From Paractinoplanes ovalisporus (GTDB lineage Bacteria; Actinomycetota; Actinomycetes; Mycobacteriales; Micromonosporaceae): DNA of 64,000 bases. Below, one piece after another: positions 17,372-25,744 of this stretch (position 1 is its first letter; each line of letters opens with the position of its first letter). The notes under the pieces were generated by a model. It saw nothing but the letters and a program-made list of their open reading frames with translations, had not been told where the DNA came from and did no database searches. Position numbers and translations under genes: made by a program. The stretch lies in NCBI RefSeq assembly GCF_016834655.1, contig NZ_JAENHP010000025.1, positions 62,001 to 126,000 of the forward strand, read 5' to 3'.

Positions 17372-18505
17372 ATGAGGGTCTGGCAAGGGCGGGCCGGTGT
17401 GGTCGTGGCGGCGGTGGCGGCCGCTGTCGCCGGGACGGGGATCGTCGGTCTGCTGGACGGGGTGTCGGTGGGGCCGGCCGGTGGGCCGATCGCGGCGCCC
17501 GGCACGGCGAATGCGGCCACCCCCGAGCCTGATCCGGTCGTCGTCGAGCCGGGCCCGACGATCACTTCCACCGCTCCGCGGCCCCGGGTCACCTCGGCCC
17601 CGGCCACCTTCACGTCGCAGCCGAACATCGCTACCACCTCGGCCGCGCCCACGGCGCCGGCCGCACCGGTCGGCCTGAAGGTCAAGGGCCAGCCCGCCGG
17701 CGCCGCACTCGTCGAGTGGTCGGCGCCGGACATCGGCGACGCCGCGGAGGCGACGCCGGCCCGCGAGGTCACCGGATACAAGGTCACGGTCAACCCCGTC
17801 GGCATCACCCAGACCGTGCCCGCCGACGCGCGATCGGTGACCCTGACCGGCCTCGACGCCGACAGCAACTACGCGATCGCCGTCCAGGCCGTGGGCCGGA
17901 CCGGCGAAGGCGCCCCGACCTCCCTGCCCCTGACCCGCACCGGCCTGCCGATCACCGTCACCCCCGCCACGGCCCCCTTCGGCACACCGGTCACGTTGAG
18001 CGGCCGGGTGCTGCGCAACACCGCCTGGGCCACCGCGGGTTCGGAGGTGCTGCTGGAGAGCCGCGCCCTGGGCGAGACGACCTGGACCCCGGTCGGCACG
18101 GTCAAGACGGATGCGGCCGGCACGTGGCGGCTCGTCACGCGCCCGGCGAGCACCACGGCCTACCGGGTGAGCTACCCCGGTGCGTACGGGATGTGGCCGG
18201 CTCTCTCGGCGAAGACCCCCACGGCGACCGTGCGCTATCTGGTGGCGGTCCGCGCGACCACGGTCAAGTCGAAGGTCACGGTCAGCGGCGCCGTGCGACC
18301 TGTCCGGGCCGGAACGCGGGTGAGCCTGCAACGCCTCACGGGCGGCAAGTGGGTCACCATCTCGGGGGCGGACACGGCGGCCGACGGCTCGTACGCCATC
18401 CCCCGTACGTTCGCCAAGGGTGTGTGGCCGTTGCGGGTCGTCGCGACCGGCGGTACCACCCTGGCCTTCGGAACGAGCGGGCAGGTCACCGTCACCACCA
18501 AATAG
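17372..18505 (+). CDS. Secreted fibronectin type III domain protein
   Basis: A 377-residue exported protein. A signal peptide with a hydrophobic core (GVVVAAVAAAVAGTGIVGLL) is followed by a Pro/Thr/Ala-rich linker to about residue 95, an FN3 domain at about 97-190 (PVGLKVKGQPAGAALVEWSA to ADSNYAIAVQAVGRTGEG), then two beta-sandwich repeats of the surface-protein type. It is likely cell-surface or secreted and binding in function; no catalytic motif is seen. ATG at 17372 follows GAAGGGACGTC, a good ribosome site. Monocistronic. Confidence 0.82.
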   Translation: MRVWQGRAGVVVAAVAAAVAGTGIVGLLDGVSVGPAGGPIAAPGTANAATPEPDPVVVEPGPTITSTAPRPRVTSAPATFTSQPNIATTSAAPTAPAAPVGLKVKGQPAGAALVEWSAPDIGDAAEATPAREVTGYKVTVNPVGITQTVPADARSVTLTGLDADSNYAIAVQAVGRTGEGAPTSLPLTRTGLPITVTPATAPFGTPVTLSGRVLRNTAWATAGSEVLLESRALGETTWTPVGTVKTDAAGTWRLVTRPASTTAYRVSYPGAYGMWPALSAKTPTATVRYLVAVRATTVKSKVTVSGAVRPVRAGTRVSLQRLTGGKWVTISGADTAADGSYAIPRTFAKGVWPLRVVATGGTTLAFGTSGQVTVTTK

Positions 18506-18548
18506 CCCTCGGCTGCCCCCACCCGAGCGCCGTGTGCCCGCCCAGGGT

Positions 18549-19307
18549 TCAGTCCGGCTCGAATGAGCTGACCCCGTCGGGATATCCGGCCAGCACCCAC
18601 CCGTCCACCTCGCGGACGGTGATCTCGTTCAGGAGCGGCCCCGGATCCGGCGTCACCATCATCTCGACCGCTCCGCCCCCGGGCGAACAGATCTCCAGCA
18701 GGCTCGGCGACCCTGGCGTGGCCGGCTTTGTTCCACATCGGACGCCACTGCTCTTCCCGGTGGCCCAGACCTCGAGCCCAGCGCCGCCCGGACTCCGGAA
18801 GGTCAGGGTGTAGCTGTAACGCCCCGCCCACACCTTGCTGAGCTCATACCCCGGCACGTCCGCCACATAGAGCGGAACCCCCACCGCTTCGAACTTCTGC
18901 GCCCGCCACCGCTGCTGCAGTCCCCACGTCAGCAGCCCCGCCGCCACAACGACAAGGGCGATCCCGGCCGCACCGCGCCGCCGCCCCACGAGCAGATGAA
19001 TCCCGAACGCGACGGCCCCGAACAACAGCGCCGCCTCGAACCGGTTGCGTTCCAGCCCGAGCACGAGCGGCCCGATCACCAGGGGCAGAACCAGAAGCGG
19101 AACCAGCACGTGGGTCCGCGCCCATTGCCGCTTGCGCCCCACCACCGCAATGACAAGAGCGGCCCCGATGCCCGCGAACATCGCCCCCGCGAGCCCCTTG
19201 ACCGGATCGAGGTCGGCATAGTCCCGAACCTGATATTCATCGAGCCCGGCCAGCACAAGCCCCACCGCCACCGCGGTGACGGCCCCGCTGAACAGTCCAC
19301 CCCGCAT
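18549..19307 (-). CDS. Hypothetical membrane protein with extracellular domain, 252 aa
   Basis: No family recognised. The first 130 residues hold about five hydrophobic helices (GAVTAVAVGLVLAG, LAGAMFAGIGAALVIAVVG, VLVPLLVLPLVIGPLVLG, ALLFGAVAFGIHLLVG, GIALVVVAAGLLTWGL). A hydrophilic C-terminal domain with two Cys residues, probably a disulfide, follows outside. ATG at 19307. Convergent with the FN3 protein gene, with 43 bases between stops. Function unknown. Confidence 0.75.
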   Translation of the reverse strand: MRGGLFSGAVTAVAVGLVLAGLDEYQVRDYADLDPVKGLAGAMFAGIGAALVIAVVGRKRQWARTHVLVPLLVLPLVIGPLVLGLERNRFEAALLFGAVAFGIHLLVGRRRGAAGIALVVVAAGLLTWGLQQRWRAQKFEAVGVPLYVADVPGYELSKVWAGRYSYTLTFRSPGGAGLEVWATGKSSGVRCGTKPATPGSPSLLEICSPGGGAVEMMVTPDPGPLLNEITVREVDGWVLAGYPDGVSSFEPD

Positions 19308-19543
19308 CCGCCGATAGTGACACCGCGACGCTCGGAGCGCTCACGGATCAGAGGGATGCGCGGCGACGAGGTGCTGCACCGGCGTGCCGGCAAACTCCCG
19401 CATGAGCACGCCGTCGTTCGGCGTGGCTGGTGGAACGGCAGGCCGTGAGCCGGGCGACATCGGAACGGCCGCTTGACCGCCGAAGTAGCTGGTGCCGAAA
19501 CCGGCGACCCGGAACATAGAGTTGTCCCAGGGGGTGCTGCCCG

Positions 19544-20368
19544 ATGGTCGTTGACGAATATGTCCAGGCGCGGCCCTCGGCCGGGCTCTCGGCCTATGTG
19601 GCGGGCTACTCCGGCTACCGTCAGGCCGGCGTGGCGCCCATGCGGCATCTGGGCCTGCCCTCGCCCTGGCTGACGATGATTCTGACCCTGGACGATCCGC
19701 TGGTTCTGCTGGCGCACCCGGATCCGCGGCAGCGGCCGGGCCGCTATGACTCTCTGATCGGCGGGCTGCATCTGTCGCCCGCGGTGATCACGCATGACGG
19801 GTGGCAGTCGGGGGTTCAGGTTGCCGTGTGGCCGTTGGGGTGCCGGGAACTGCTCGGGATGCCCGCCGGCGAGCTGGCCGGCGTTGATGTCGACGCGGCC
19901 GACATTCTGGGGGCGAGGGCCGTCGCCGAGATCCGGGAACGGATGGTGCACGCGCCCGACTGGGCCGGCCGGTTCGCGATTCTCGACGAGGCTTTGCGGC
20001 GGCGGATCACGTCGAAGACCGTCCGGCCCGAGATTTCGTACGCATGGAACCACGCCCTGCGCGGCATGCCGATCCGTGACATCGCCGCCGAGGTGGGGTG
20101 GAGCGGGACGCACCTGACCGACCGGTTCCGGGCCGAGACGGGGCTGCGGCCCAAGGAGGCGGCCCGTGTCGCCCGGTTCGACCGGGCCCGGCGGGCGCTG
20201 CGGCCGGGGGTGTCGATCGCCGCCGTGGCCGCCGCGCACGGGTTCGCCGACCAGTCACACCTGGTGCGGGAGTTCCGGGCGTTGGCCCGCTGCACCCCGT
20301 CCGAGTGGCTGGCCGAGCAGTTCGATTTTGTTCAAGCCCTGACGCTGCCGCCCGCGCAGGATGGGTGA
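19544..20368 (+). CDS. AraC-family transcriptional regulator
   Basis: A 274-residue regulator. An N-terminal domain of unknown ligand (AYVAGYSGYRQAGVAPMRHL) precedes two AraC HTH motifs: MPIRDIAAEVGWSGTHLTDR with FRAETGLRPKEAARVARF, and SIAAVAAAHGFADQSHLVRE with FRALARCTPSEW. It overlaps the start region of the VOC gene at 20370, and the two are a common pair in actinomycetes, so it probably regulates that gene and itself. The 236-base gap before it (19308-19543) shows no clear operator. Confidence 0.9.
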   Translation: MVVDEYVQARPSAGLSAYVAGYSGYRQAGVAPMRHLGLPSPWLTMILTLDDPLVLLAHPDPRQRPGRYDSLIGGLHLSPAVITHDGWQSGVQVAVWPLGCRELLGMPAGELAGVDVDAADILGARAVAEIRERMVHAPDWAGRFAILDEALRRRITSKTVRPEISYAWNHALRGMPIRDIAAEVGWSGTHLTDRFRAETGLRPKEAARVARFDRARRALRPGVSIAAVAAAHGFADQSHLVREFRALARCTPSEWLAEQFDFVQALTLPPAQDG

Positions 20369-20369
20369 C

Positions 20370-20771
20370 ATGACTCAAGAGACGTATGTGTGGCCGACGC
20401 TGCGGGCCAACGACGCCCGCGCGCTGATCCGGTTCCTGGCCGACGCGTTCGGGTTCGAAGAGGTCGTCTCGTACGGTGATGCCGACCGGGTCGACCACGC
20501 GCAGCTGGCGTGGCCGCTCGGCGGGGGCATCATGCTGGGCAGCGCGGGCGAGCGCGGGCCGGACGACGCGTGGGCCCTCAAGCCGGGCACGTTCGGCTGC
20601 TACGTGGTCGCCGACGACATCGACGGGCTCCACGACCGCGCGCTCAAGGCGGGCGCCGACATCGTGAAAGCCCCGTACGACACCGACTACGGCTCGCGCG
20701 ACTTCATCGCCCGCAACCCGGAAGGCAACCTGTGGTCGTTCGGGACCTACCGAGGCGAAGCACGAAGCTAG
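20370..20771 (+). CDS. VOC-family (glyoxalase/bleomycin-resistance fold) protein
   Basis: A 133-residue single VOC module (YVWPTLRANDARALIRFLAD at the start, NPEGNLWSFGTY at the end) of the PhnB/YycE type that binds a metal or small molecule. Substrate unknown. ATG at 20370 is preferred because GGATGGG precedes it, although ATG 20361 is in frame; either way it is coupled to the AraC gene. Its TAG stop interlocks with that of the response regulator in CTAG (20768-20771). Confidence 0.88.
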   Translation: MTQETYVWPTLRANDARALIRFLADAFGFEEVVSYGDADRVDHAQLAWPLGGGIMLGSAGERGPDDAWALKPGTFGCYVVADDIDGLHDRALKAGADIVKAPYDTDYGSRDFIARNPEGNLWSFGTYRGEARS

Positions 20772-21391
20772 TTCTGCAACAGCCCCCGCTCGAACGCCAC
20801 GGCGACGGCGGCCGCGCGGTCGCGGACGCCCAGTTTCGCGTACGCGTGCAGCAAGTGGGTCTTGACCGTGGCCTCGCTGATGAAAAGGCGGCTCGCGGCC
20901 TCCTTGTTCGAGTTGCCGCGCGCGATCAGCGAGAGCACCTCGATCTCCCGCTGGCTGAGCGGCTCCTTGGCGGGGGTGCGGAGGCTGCCCATCAGCCGGC
21001 CCGCCACCGCCGGGGAGAGCACCGACTCGCCCCGGTGGGCCGCCTCGACCGCCCGGAACAGGTCTTCGCGCGAGGCGTCCTTGAGCAGGTAGCCGGTGGC
21101 GCCCGCCTTGATCGCGGGAAGCACGTCGGCGTCGGTGTCGTAGGTGGTGAGCACGAGCACCCGGGCTCGGGCGCCCTGTTCGCGCAGTGCCTTGATGGCC
21201 GAGACACCGTCCATGCCGGGCATGCGCAGGTCCATCAGCACGACGTCGGGGTCGACCTGGCGGGCCACGGCCAGGGCCTCGCGACCGTCACCGGCCTCCC
21301 CGGCCACGTCGAACCGGTCGTCGCCGGTGAAGATGCCCCGCAACCCGTCGCGGACCACCGGGTGGTCGTCGACGATCACCAGCCGGATCAT
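20768..21391 (-). CDS. Response regulator, NarL/FixJ (LuxR-HTH) type
   Basis: A 207-residue two-component output protein. The receiver has Asp8-Asp9, the phosphate acceptor Asp54 (VVLMDLRMPGMDG), Thr82/Thr83 and Lys104 (YLLKDA). A LuxR HTH follows (EPLSQREIEVLSLIARGNSN and KEAASRLFISEATVKTHL). ATG overlaps the kinase stop by 4 bases (ATGA), so expression is coupled. Last gene of the minus-strand run ABC ATPase, permease, kinase, regulator; it most likely controls that exporter in response to a membrane or antibiotic signal (inference). Confidence 0.94.
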   Translation of the reverse strand: MIRLVIVDDHPVVRDGLRGIFTGDDRFDVAGEAGDGREALAVARQVDPDVVLMDLRMPGMDGVSAIKALREQGARARVLVLTTYDTDADVLPAIKAGATGYLLKDASREDLFRAVEAAHRGESVLSPAVAGRLMGSLRTPAKEPLSQREIEVLSLIARGNSNKEAASRLFISEATVKTHLLHAYAKLGVRDRAAAVAVAFERGLLQN

Positions 21392-22653
21392 GCGGCGGCT
21401 CCGATCGCGATGGCGGGAACGCAGGCCGACAGCGCGGTTCCGGCGCCCGGTTCGGATTCCACGGTGAGGCTGCCGGCGATGCGGGCGAGCCGTTCGCGCA
21501 TCGCGGCCAGGCCGTAGCCGCCCGACTCGGAGACCAGCCGCGGCGCGTCGGGGTCGAAGCCGGCGCCGTCGTCGCGGACGTCCAGGGTGACCACATCCTC
21601 CATGTAGGACAGGGTGAGGGCGACCCGGCCCGCGCCGGCGTGCCGGGCCACGTTGGCCAGGGCTTCCTGCGCCGTACGGAGGAGGGTCGCCTCGATCTCG
21701 GGGAGCAGTACGCGCGGGGTGCCGGTGGTGATCAGCTCGGCCACCACCTGCTGCACCCGCGACCAGTCGGTGACCAGTTCGCCGATCGCCTCGGCCAGCC
21801 CGGCCCGGTCGAGGGGCTGCGGGCGCAACGCCTGCACCGACCGCCGGGCCTCGGTCAGGCTCTCGCGGGCCAGGCCCTTGGCGTTGTCGAGGTGCCGGCG
21901 CCAGTCGGCCGGGCGGGCGGCGGCGGCGTCGGCCGCTTCGAGCTGGGTGACGATGCCGGTGAGACCCTGGGCGAGCACGTCGTGGATCTCACCGGCCATC
22001 CGCTGCCGCTCGTCGAGCACGCCGGCCTCGCGGGCCTGGGCCAGCAGCTGGGCGTGCAGGCCGGCATTTTCCCTCAGGGCGTCGGCGAGTTTGGTGTTGG
22101 CCTCGGCCAGTTCGTCGATCATGCGGGCCCGTCTCTCCGTCTGTTCCAGAGTCCACATCGTCAGCCAGATCATCAGGTTCGCGATGCCGATGTTGATCGC
22201 CAGCACCACCAGGAAGACCGGGAGGACCTCGGGTTCGCGCAGGCTGGGGAAGCCGCCGATCTGCGAGATCGCCCCGGCCCCGGCGACGAGGGTTCCGGCC
22301 GCGAGGCGGCGCCAGCTCTTGAGCCCGTACGTGGTGAGGATGTAACCGCTCCAGGCGAAGAACCCGAACAGCGGGCTGACCCAGATGAGCAGGTAGATGA
22401 AGCCGGCCAGGCCCAGGAAGAAGACGATCATCTTGCGTTCGTCCTGCTCCCACTGGGGGTGCAGCGTCGTCCACCAGAGCAGCCAGGCGACGGTGGCCGC
22501 GCTGACCAGGGCGACCAGCCACCAGCCCTCGTGCGGCACGCCGACCTGGGCGCCGGCCACCAGCAGGATCAGCGAGGCGCCGAGGGCGATGTAGGGCAGC
22601 CGCGCCATGATGCGCCCGATGCGGGACGAGACCGCCCTCTCCACCATCACCAC
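21388..22653 (-). CDS. Sensor histidine kinase, NarL-partner (HisKA_3) type
   Basis: A 421-residue membrane kinase. About five or six hydrophobic helices in residues 18-168 form an intramembrane sensor, a coiled stretch follows (to about 210), then HisKA_3 with His224 in RMAGEIHDVLAQGL and an ATPase domain (EALANVARHAGAG, DDGAGFDP). There is no large extracellular loop, so the signal is probably membrane-borne. GTG 22653 (ribosome site GGGGGTGG) or ATG 22647 could start it. It lies 16 bases after the permease gene and is coupled to its regulator. Confidence 0.93.
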   Translation of the reverse strand: MVMVERAVSSRIGRIMARLPYIALGASLILLVAGAQVGVPHEGWWLVALVSAATVAWLLWWTTLHPQWEQDERKMIVFFLGLAGFIYLLIWVSPLFGFFAWSGYILTTYGLKSWRRLAAGTLVAGAGAISQIGGFPSLREPEVLPVFLVVLAINIGIANLMIWLTMWTLEQTERRARMIDELAEANTKLADALRENAGLHAQLLAQAREAGVLDERQRMAGEIHDVLAQGLTGIVTQLEAADAAAARPADWRRHLDNAKGLARESLTEARRSVQALRPQPLDRAGLAEAIGELVTDWSRVQQVVAELITTGTPRVLLPEIEATLLRTAQEALANVARHAGAGRVALTLSYMEDVVTLDVRDDGAGFDPDAPRLVSESGGYGLAAMRERLARIAGSLTVESEPGAGTALSACVPAIAIGAAA

Positions 22654-22669
22654 AATTCCACCCCCGCGG

Positions 22670-23419
22670 TTACGACCAGCGGAACAGCCGGACGGCGGCC
22701 AGCCCGAACCCGGCCAGGTACGCCAGGAGAACCGTAGCCGAGAGCAGGTTGGGCCAGCTGCCCGTCATCGCGTCGCTGAGCGCGCGCTCCCCCGCGCCCA
22801 GCGGCGTGAAGTCGGCGATCCTCCGGAGGATGTCCGGCATCACCTCGCGCGGCGTCCACAGGCCGGCGAAGAACATCAGCGGGAAGAACAGCACCGTGCC
22901 GATGGCGTTGCCGGCCTTGCCGCTGGGCGCCACCGCGGCCACGAACAGGCCGATGGCCAGGGTTCCGGCCAGGGTCAGCAGGAAGGCCAGGACGAAGCCG
23001 GCGAACTGTTCGGCCAGGGCGACGTCGAACACGATCCGGCCGACGGCGAGCACCAGCGCGGTGGACAGCACGGCCGCGATCCCGTTCATCGCGAGCTGGG
23101 CTCCGAGCATCTTGAGCGGCGACACCGGGGTGGTGGCGAGCCGGCGCAGCACGCCCCGCTCGCGGTAGGTGGCGAGCACGGCCGGCGCGACCTGGATGGC
23201 CACCATGGCCAGGGTCAGCACCACCGCGATGCCGACGTAGAGGTCGATCACCCGGCCGCCGCCGAGGTCCTCGGTGGGTTCGCGGAACGACGGGATGCTG
23301 CCGAGGATCACCACGAGCAGGGTCGGGAACAGCAGGACGAAGAACGCGGAGACGGGCTCGCGCAGGAACAGGCGGAACTCGGTCAGGGTCAGTTTGGCGA
23401 ACACTCGCATGCTGGTCAC
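22670..23419 (-). CDS. ABC-2 type transporter permease
   Basis: A 249-residue, six-helix permease (LFLREPVSAFFVLLFPTLLV at the start, FFPLMFFAGLWTPREVMPDI near helix 5), typical of drug and lipid exporters of the DrrB/NodJ type. GTG 23419 overlaps the ATPase stop as GTGA; ATG 23410 is a close alternative. The frame stays open upstream to 23824 in a shadow of the ATPase gene, which I discount. Works with the adjacent ATPase. Confidence 0.92.
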   Translation of the reverse strand: MTSMRVFAKLTLTEFRLFLREPVSAFFVLLFPTLLVVILGSIPSFREPTEDLGGGRVIDLYVGIAVVLTLAMVAIQVAPAVLATYRERGVLRRLATTPVSPLKMLGAQLAMNGIAAVLSTALVLAVGRIVFDVALAEQFAGFVLAFLLTLAGTLAIGLFVAAVAPSGKAGNAIGTVLFFPLMFFAGLWTPREVMPDILRRIADFTPLGAGERALSDAMTGSWPNLLSATVLLAYLAGFGLAAVRLFRWS

Positions 23420-24321
23420 TGCTCCTTCGCGGACCGCGCGGTCAGCCGCACGAACGCGTCGTCGAGACTGGCTTGTTCGACCCGCAGGTCGACGGCGATG
23501 ATCTGCCGCTGGGCGAGCACGGCGGTGACGGCGTAGAGCAGGTTGCCGGTGCCGGTCACCTCGACCTGGGTGCCGCGCGTGTGCACCTTGCTGACCTCGG
23601 GCAGCCCGGTCAGCAGGGCCTCTTCGAGAGGTTCGGCCGTACGGAACCGGATGCGCTGCTCGGTGTCGAGCCCGGCGATCAGGCCGGCCGGGGTGCTGAG
23701 CGCGACGACTTCCCCGTGGTCGATCACGGCGAGCCGGTCGCACAGGCGCTCGGCCTCCTCCATGAAGTGCGTGACCAGCACGATGGTGACGCCGCGGTCG
23801 CGCACCGACTCGATCAGGTCCCACGTGTCGCGGCGGGCCTGCGGGTCGAGCCCGGTGGTGAGCTCGTCCAGGATCGCGATCTTCGGCCGGCCGATGAGGG
23901 CCAGCGCGATCGAGAGGCGCTGTTTCTGACCCCCCGAGAGCTTCGCGTACGGCGTGGAGAGCTTCTCGCCGAGCCCGAGGTCACGGGTCAGCTCGTGCCA
24001 GTCGGCCGGCTCGGGATAGAAGGTGGCGTAGAGATCGAGCGCCTCGGCGACGGTGAGCCGGTCGGGCAGCCCGCTCTCCTGCAGCTGGACCCCGACCTCG
24101 TACCGCAGGGACCGGTCTTCGGGGTTGCGGCCGAGCACCTTGATGGTGCCCGCGTCGGGACGGCGCAGACCGCAGATGGCCTCGACCGTGGTGGTCTTGC
24201 CGGCGCCGTTCGGGCCGAGGATGCCGAAGATCTCGCCGGGTTCCACAGTGAACGAGACGTCCCGCACCGCGACCGTGTCCCCGTACGCCTTGCGCAGGTT
24301 CTGGACCTCGATGACTGTCAT
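23416..24321 (-). CDS. ABC transporter ATP-binding protein (DrrA-like)
   Basis: A 301-residue ATPase with Walker A GPNGAGKTT (about 38-46), signature LSGGQKQR, Walker B IAILDELTTGLDP and the switch His in LVTHFMEEAERL. The last 80 residues are the DrrA-type C-terminal domain found on ATPases of antibiotic and lipid exporters. First gene of the four-gene minus-strand operon with permease, kinase and response regulator. The 82-base gap to the glycosyltransferase stop holds only a weak 7-bp inverted repeat (24380-24397). Confidence 0.95.
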   Translation of the reverse strand: MTVIEVQNLRKAYGDTVAVRDVSFTVEPGEIFGILGPNGAGKTTTVEAICGLRRPDAGTIKVLGRNPEDRSLRYEVGVQLQESGLPDRLTVAEALDLYATFYPEPADWHELTRDLGLGEKLSTPYAKLSGGQKQRLSIALALIGRPKIAILDELTTGLDPQARRDTWDLIESVRDRGVTIVLVTHFMEEAERLCDRLAVIDHGEVVALSTPAGLIAGLDTEQRIRFRTAEPLEEALLTGLPEVSKVHTRGTQVEVTGTGNLLYAVTAVLAQRQIIAVDLRVEQASLDDAFVRLTARSAKEQ

Positions 24322-24403
24322 GCATCGAGCGTCACATCGGCCCCGGGGGTCCCGAATCGATCAGCTCGCTCGACCGCGGATCCACCGGTTGGTGGATGCC
24401 GGC

Positions 24404-25594
24404 CTACGCCATGGCCTCTTCGGCGTTCGCGGTGGCCTTGCGGCCGGTGACCGCCGAATAGACCGAGCCCACCTGGGCCGCGACCCGCTTCCAGGAGTAC
24501 GCCTGCCGGGCCCGGTCGAGGGCGGCGGTGGCGTACGCGAAGCGGCGCACCTTGTCGTTGACCAGCCGCCGCAGCGCCCCGCCGAGCGCGCGCGGGTCGC
24601 GGGCCGGAACCAGGTCGCCGGTCAGGCCGTCGACCACGGTCTCGTCGAGGCCGCCGGACGCGGTGCCGATCACCGGGACGCCGCAGGCCATCGCCTCGAG
24701 CGCGGACGGCTCGAACTGGTCCTGCCAGCCGGCCGCGACCAGCATGTCGGCCGAGCGGTACCAGCGCGGCATGTCGCGCGCGGGAACCGCCCCGACCAGC
24801 CGGAACCGGTCGGCCACCTGCAGCTTCTCGGCGAGCGCGCGCAGCTTGCGGGCGCCCGGGTCGGCCGGCAGCTGGTCGGCCGGCGGGCCACCGACGACGA
24901 CCACCTCGGCGTTCGGGACGTAGCGCATGGCGGCCAGGACGTCACCGAAGCCCTTGCGCTCGACCAGCCGGCCCACCGAGAGGATGCGGGGTCGTTCCGG
25001 GTCGCGCTCGACGGCCGGGCCCTCGGGGCTGAACCGCACGCTGTCGACGCCCGCGGGCACGACGGTCAGCTGGGCGCGGGGCACGCCGATGCGGACCAGG
25101 CCCTGAACCTCGTCCTGGGTCTGGACGACCACGCGGTCGACCGCCCGGCCGAGGGCGCGTTCGTAGCCCGTACGGGAAGGTTTGCCGTTGCCGGCCTCGA
25201 TCTCGCCGAGCTCGTGGAACGACTGGACGACGGGGATGCCGATCTGGCGGGCGGCCGTGACCGCGGCGAGCCCGCTGGTCCAGAAGTGGGCGTGGGCGAC
25301 CTCGGGCATCCAGTCGCCGGCGCGCCAGTGCTGCTCGAGCCACTTGGCGAACTCGCCCATGTGCGGCAGCAGCAGGTCGGGCGGCAGGAAGTGGGCCGGA
25401 CCGGCCGGAACGTGCACGACGCGGGTGCCGGCCGGGGTCGAGACGACCTCGGCCACCGCCGGGTCGTCGCGGCGGGTGTAGACGCGGACGTCGTGCCCGA
25501 GCTCGGCCAGGGCGGCGGACAGACCGGCGACGTGGCCCTGCTGGGCGCCGTCGCCCAGGGGGCTGGCGTGCTCGGAAATCATGGCAATGCGCAC
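24404..25594 (-). CDS. Glycosyltransferase family 4
   Basis: A 396-residue GT-B glycosyltransferase. The acceptor half starts RIAMISEHASPLGDGAQQGH, and the donor half carries ILSVGRLVERKGF and QFEPSALEAMACGVPVIGT, the E-x7-E motif of retaining GT4 enzymes. It would transfer a sugar from a nucleotide-sugar onto a lipid, glycan or small molecule; the acceptor is unknown. GTG at 25594 is fixed by a very strong ribosome site (GGAGGGGAC at 25597-25605), so the longer frame to 25633 is not used. Single gene. Confidence 0.92.
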   Translation of the reverse strand: MRIAMISEHASPLGDGAQQGHVAGLSAALAELGHDVRVYTRRDDPAVAEVVSTPAGTRVVHVPAGPAHFLPPDLLLPHMGEFAKWLEQHWRAGDWMPEVAHAHFWTSGLAAVTAARQIGIPVVQSFHELGEIEAGNGKPSRTGYERALGRAVDRVVVQTQDEVQGLVRIGVPRAQLTVVPAGVDSVRFSPEGPAVERDPERPRILSVGRLVERKGFGDVLAAMRYVPNAEVVVVGGPPADQLPADPGARKLRALAEKLQVADRFRLVGAVPARDMPRWYRSADMLVAAGWQDQFEPSALEAMACGVPVIGTASGGLDETVVDGLTGDLVPARDPRALGGALRRLVNDKVRRFAYATAALDRARQAYSWKRVAAQVGSVYSAVTGRKATANAEEAMA

Positions 25595-25744
25595 GTGGTC
25601 CCCTCCAGCTGGCTGCGGTTCGCGGTGGACCATGCCCGACGGCCGAATCCGTAAACCTGGGCCTATCCGTTACGCCGCCTTACCGGGCTTATGTCCGGCT
25701 CGCGGCCTGCGAGAAGCGTACCGCCCGGGCGCGCACCATCAGCC

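Noticed and set aside
24380..24397. Hairpin ATCCACC-GGTT-GGTGGAT as a terminator of the glycosyltransferase gene
   Set aside because: Only 7 bp with no T-run; too weak to list as a feature.
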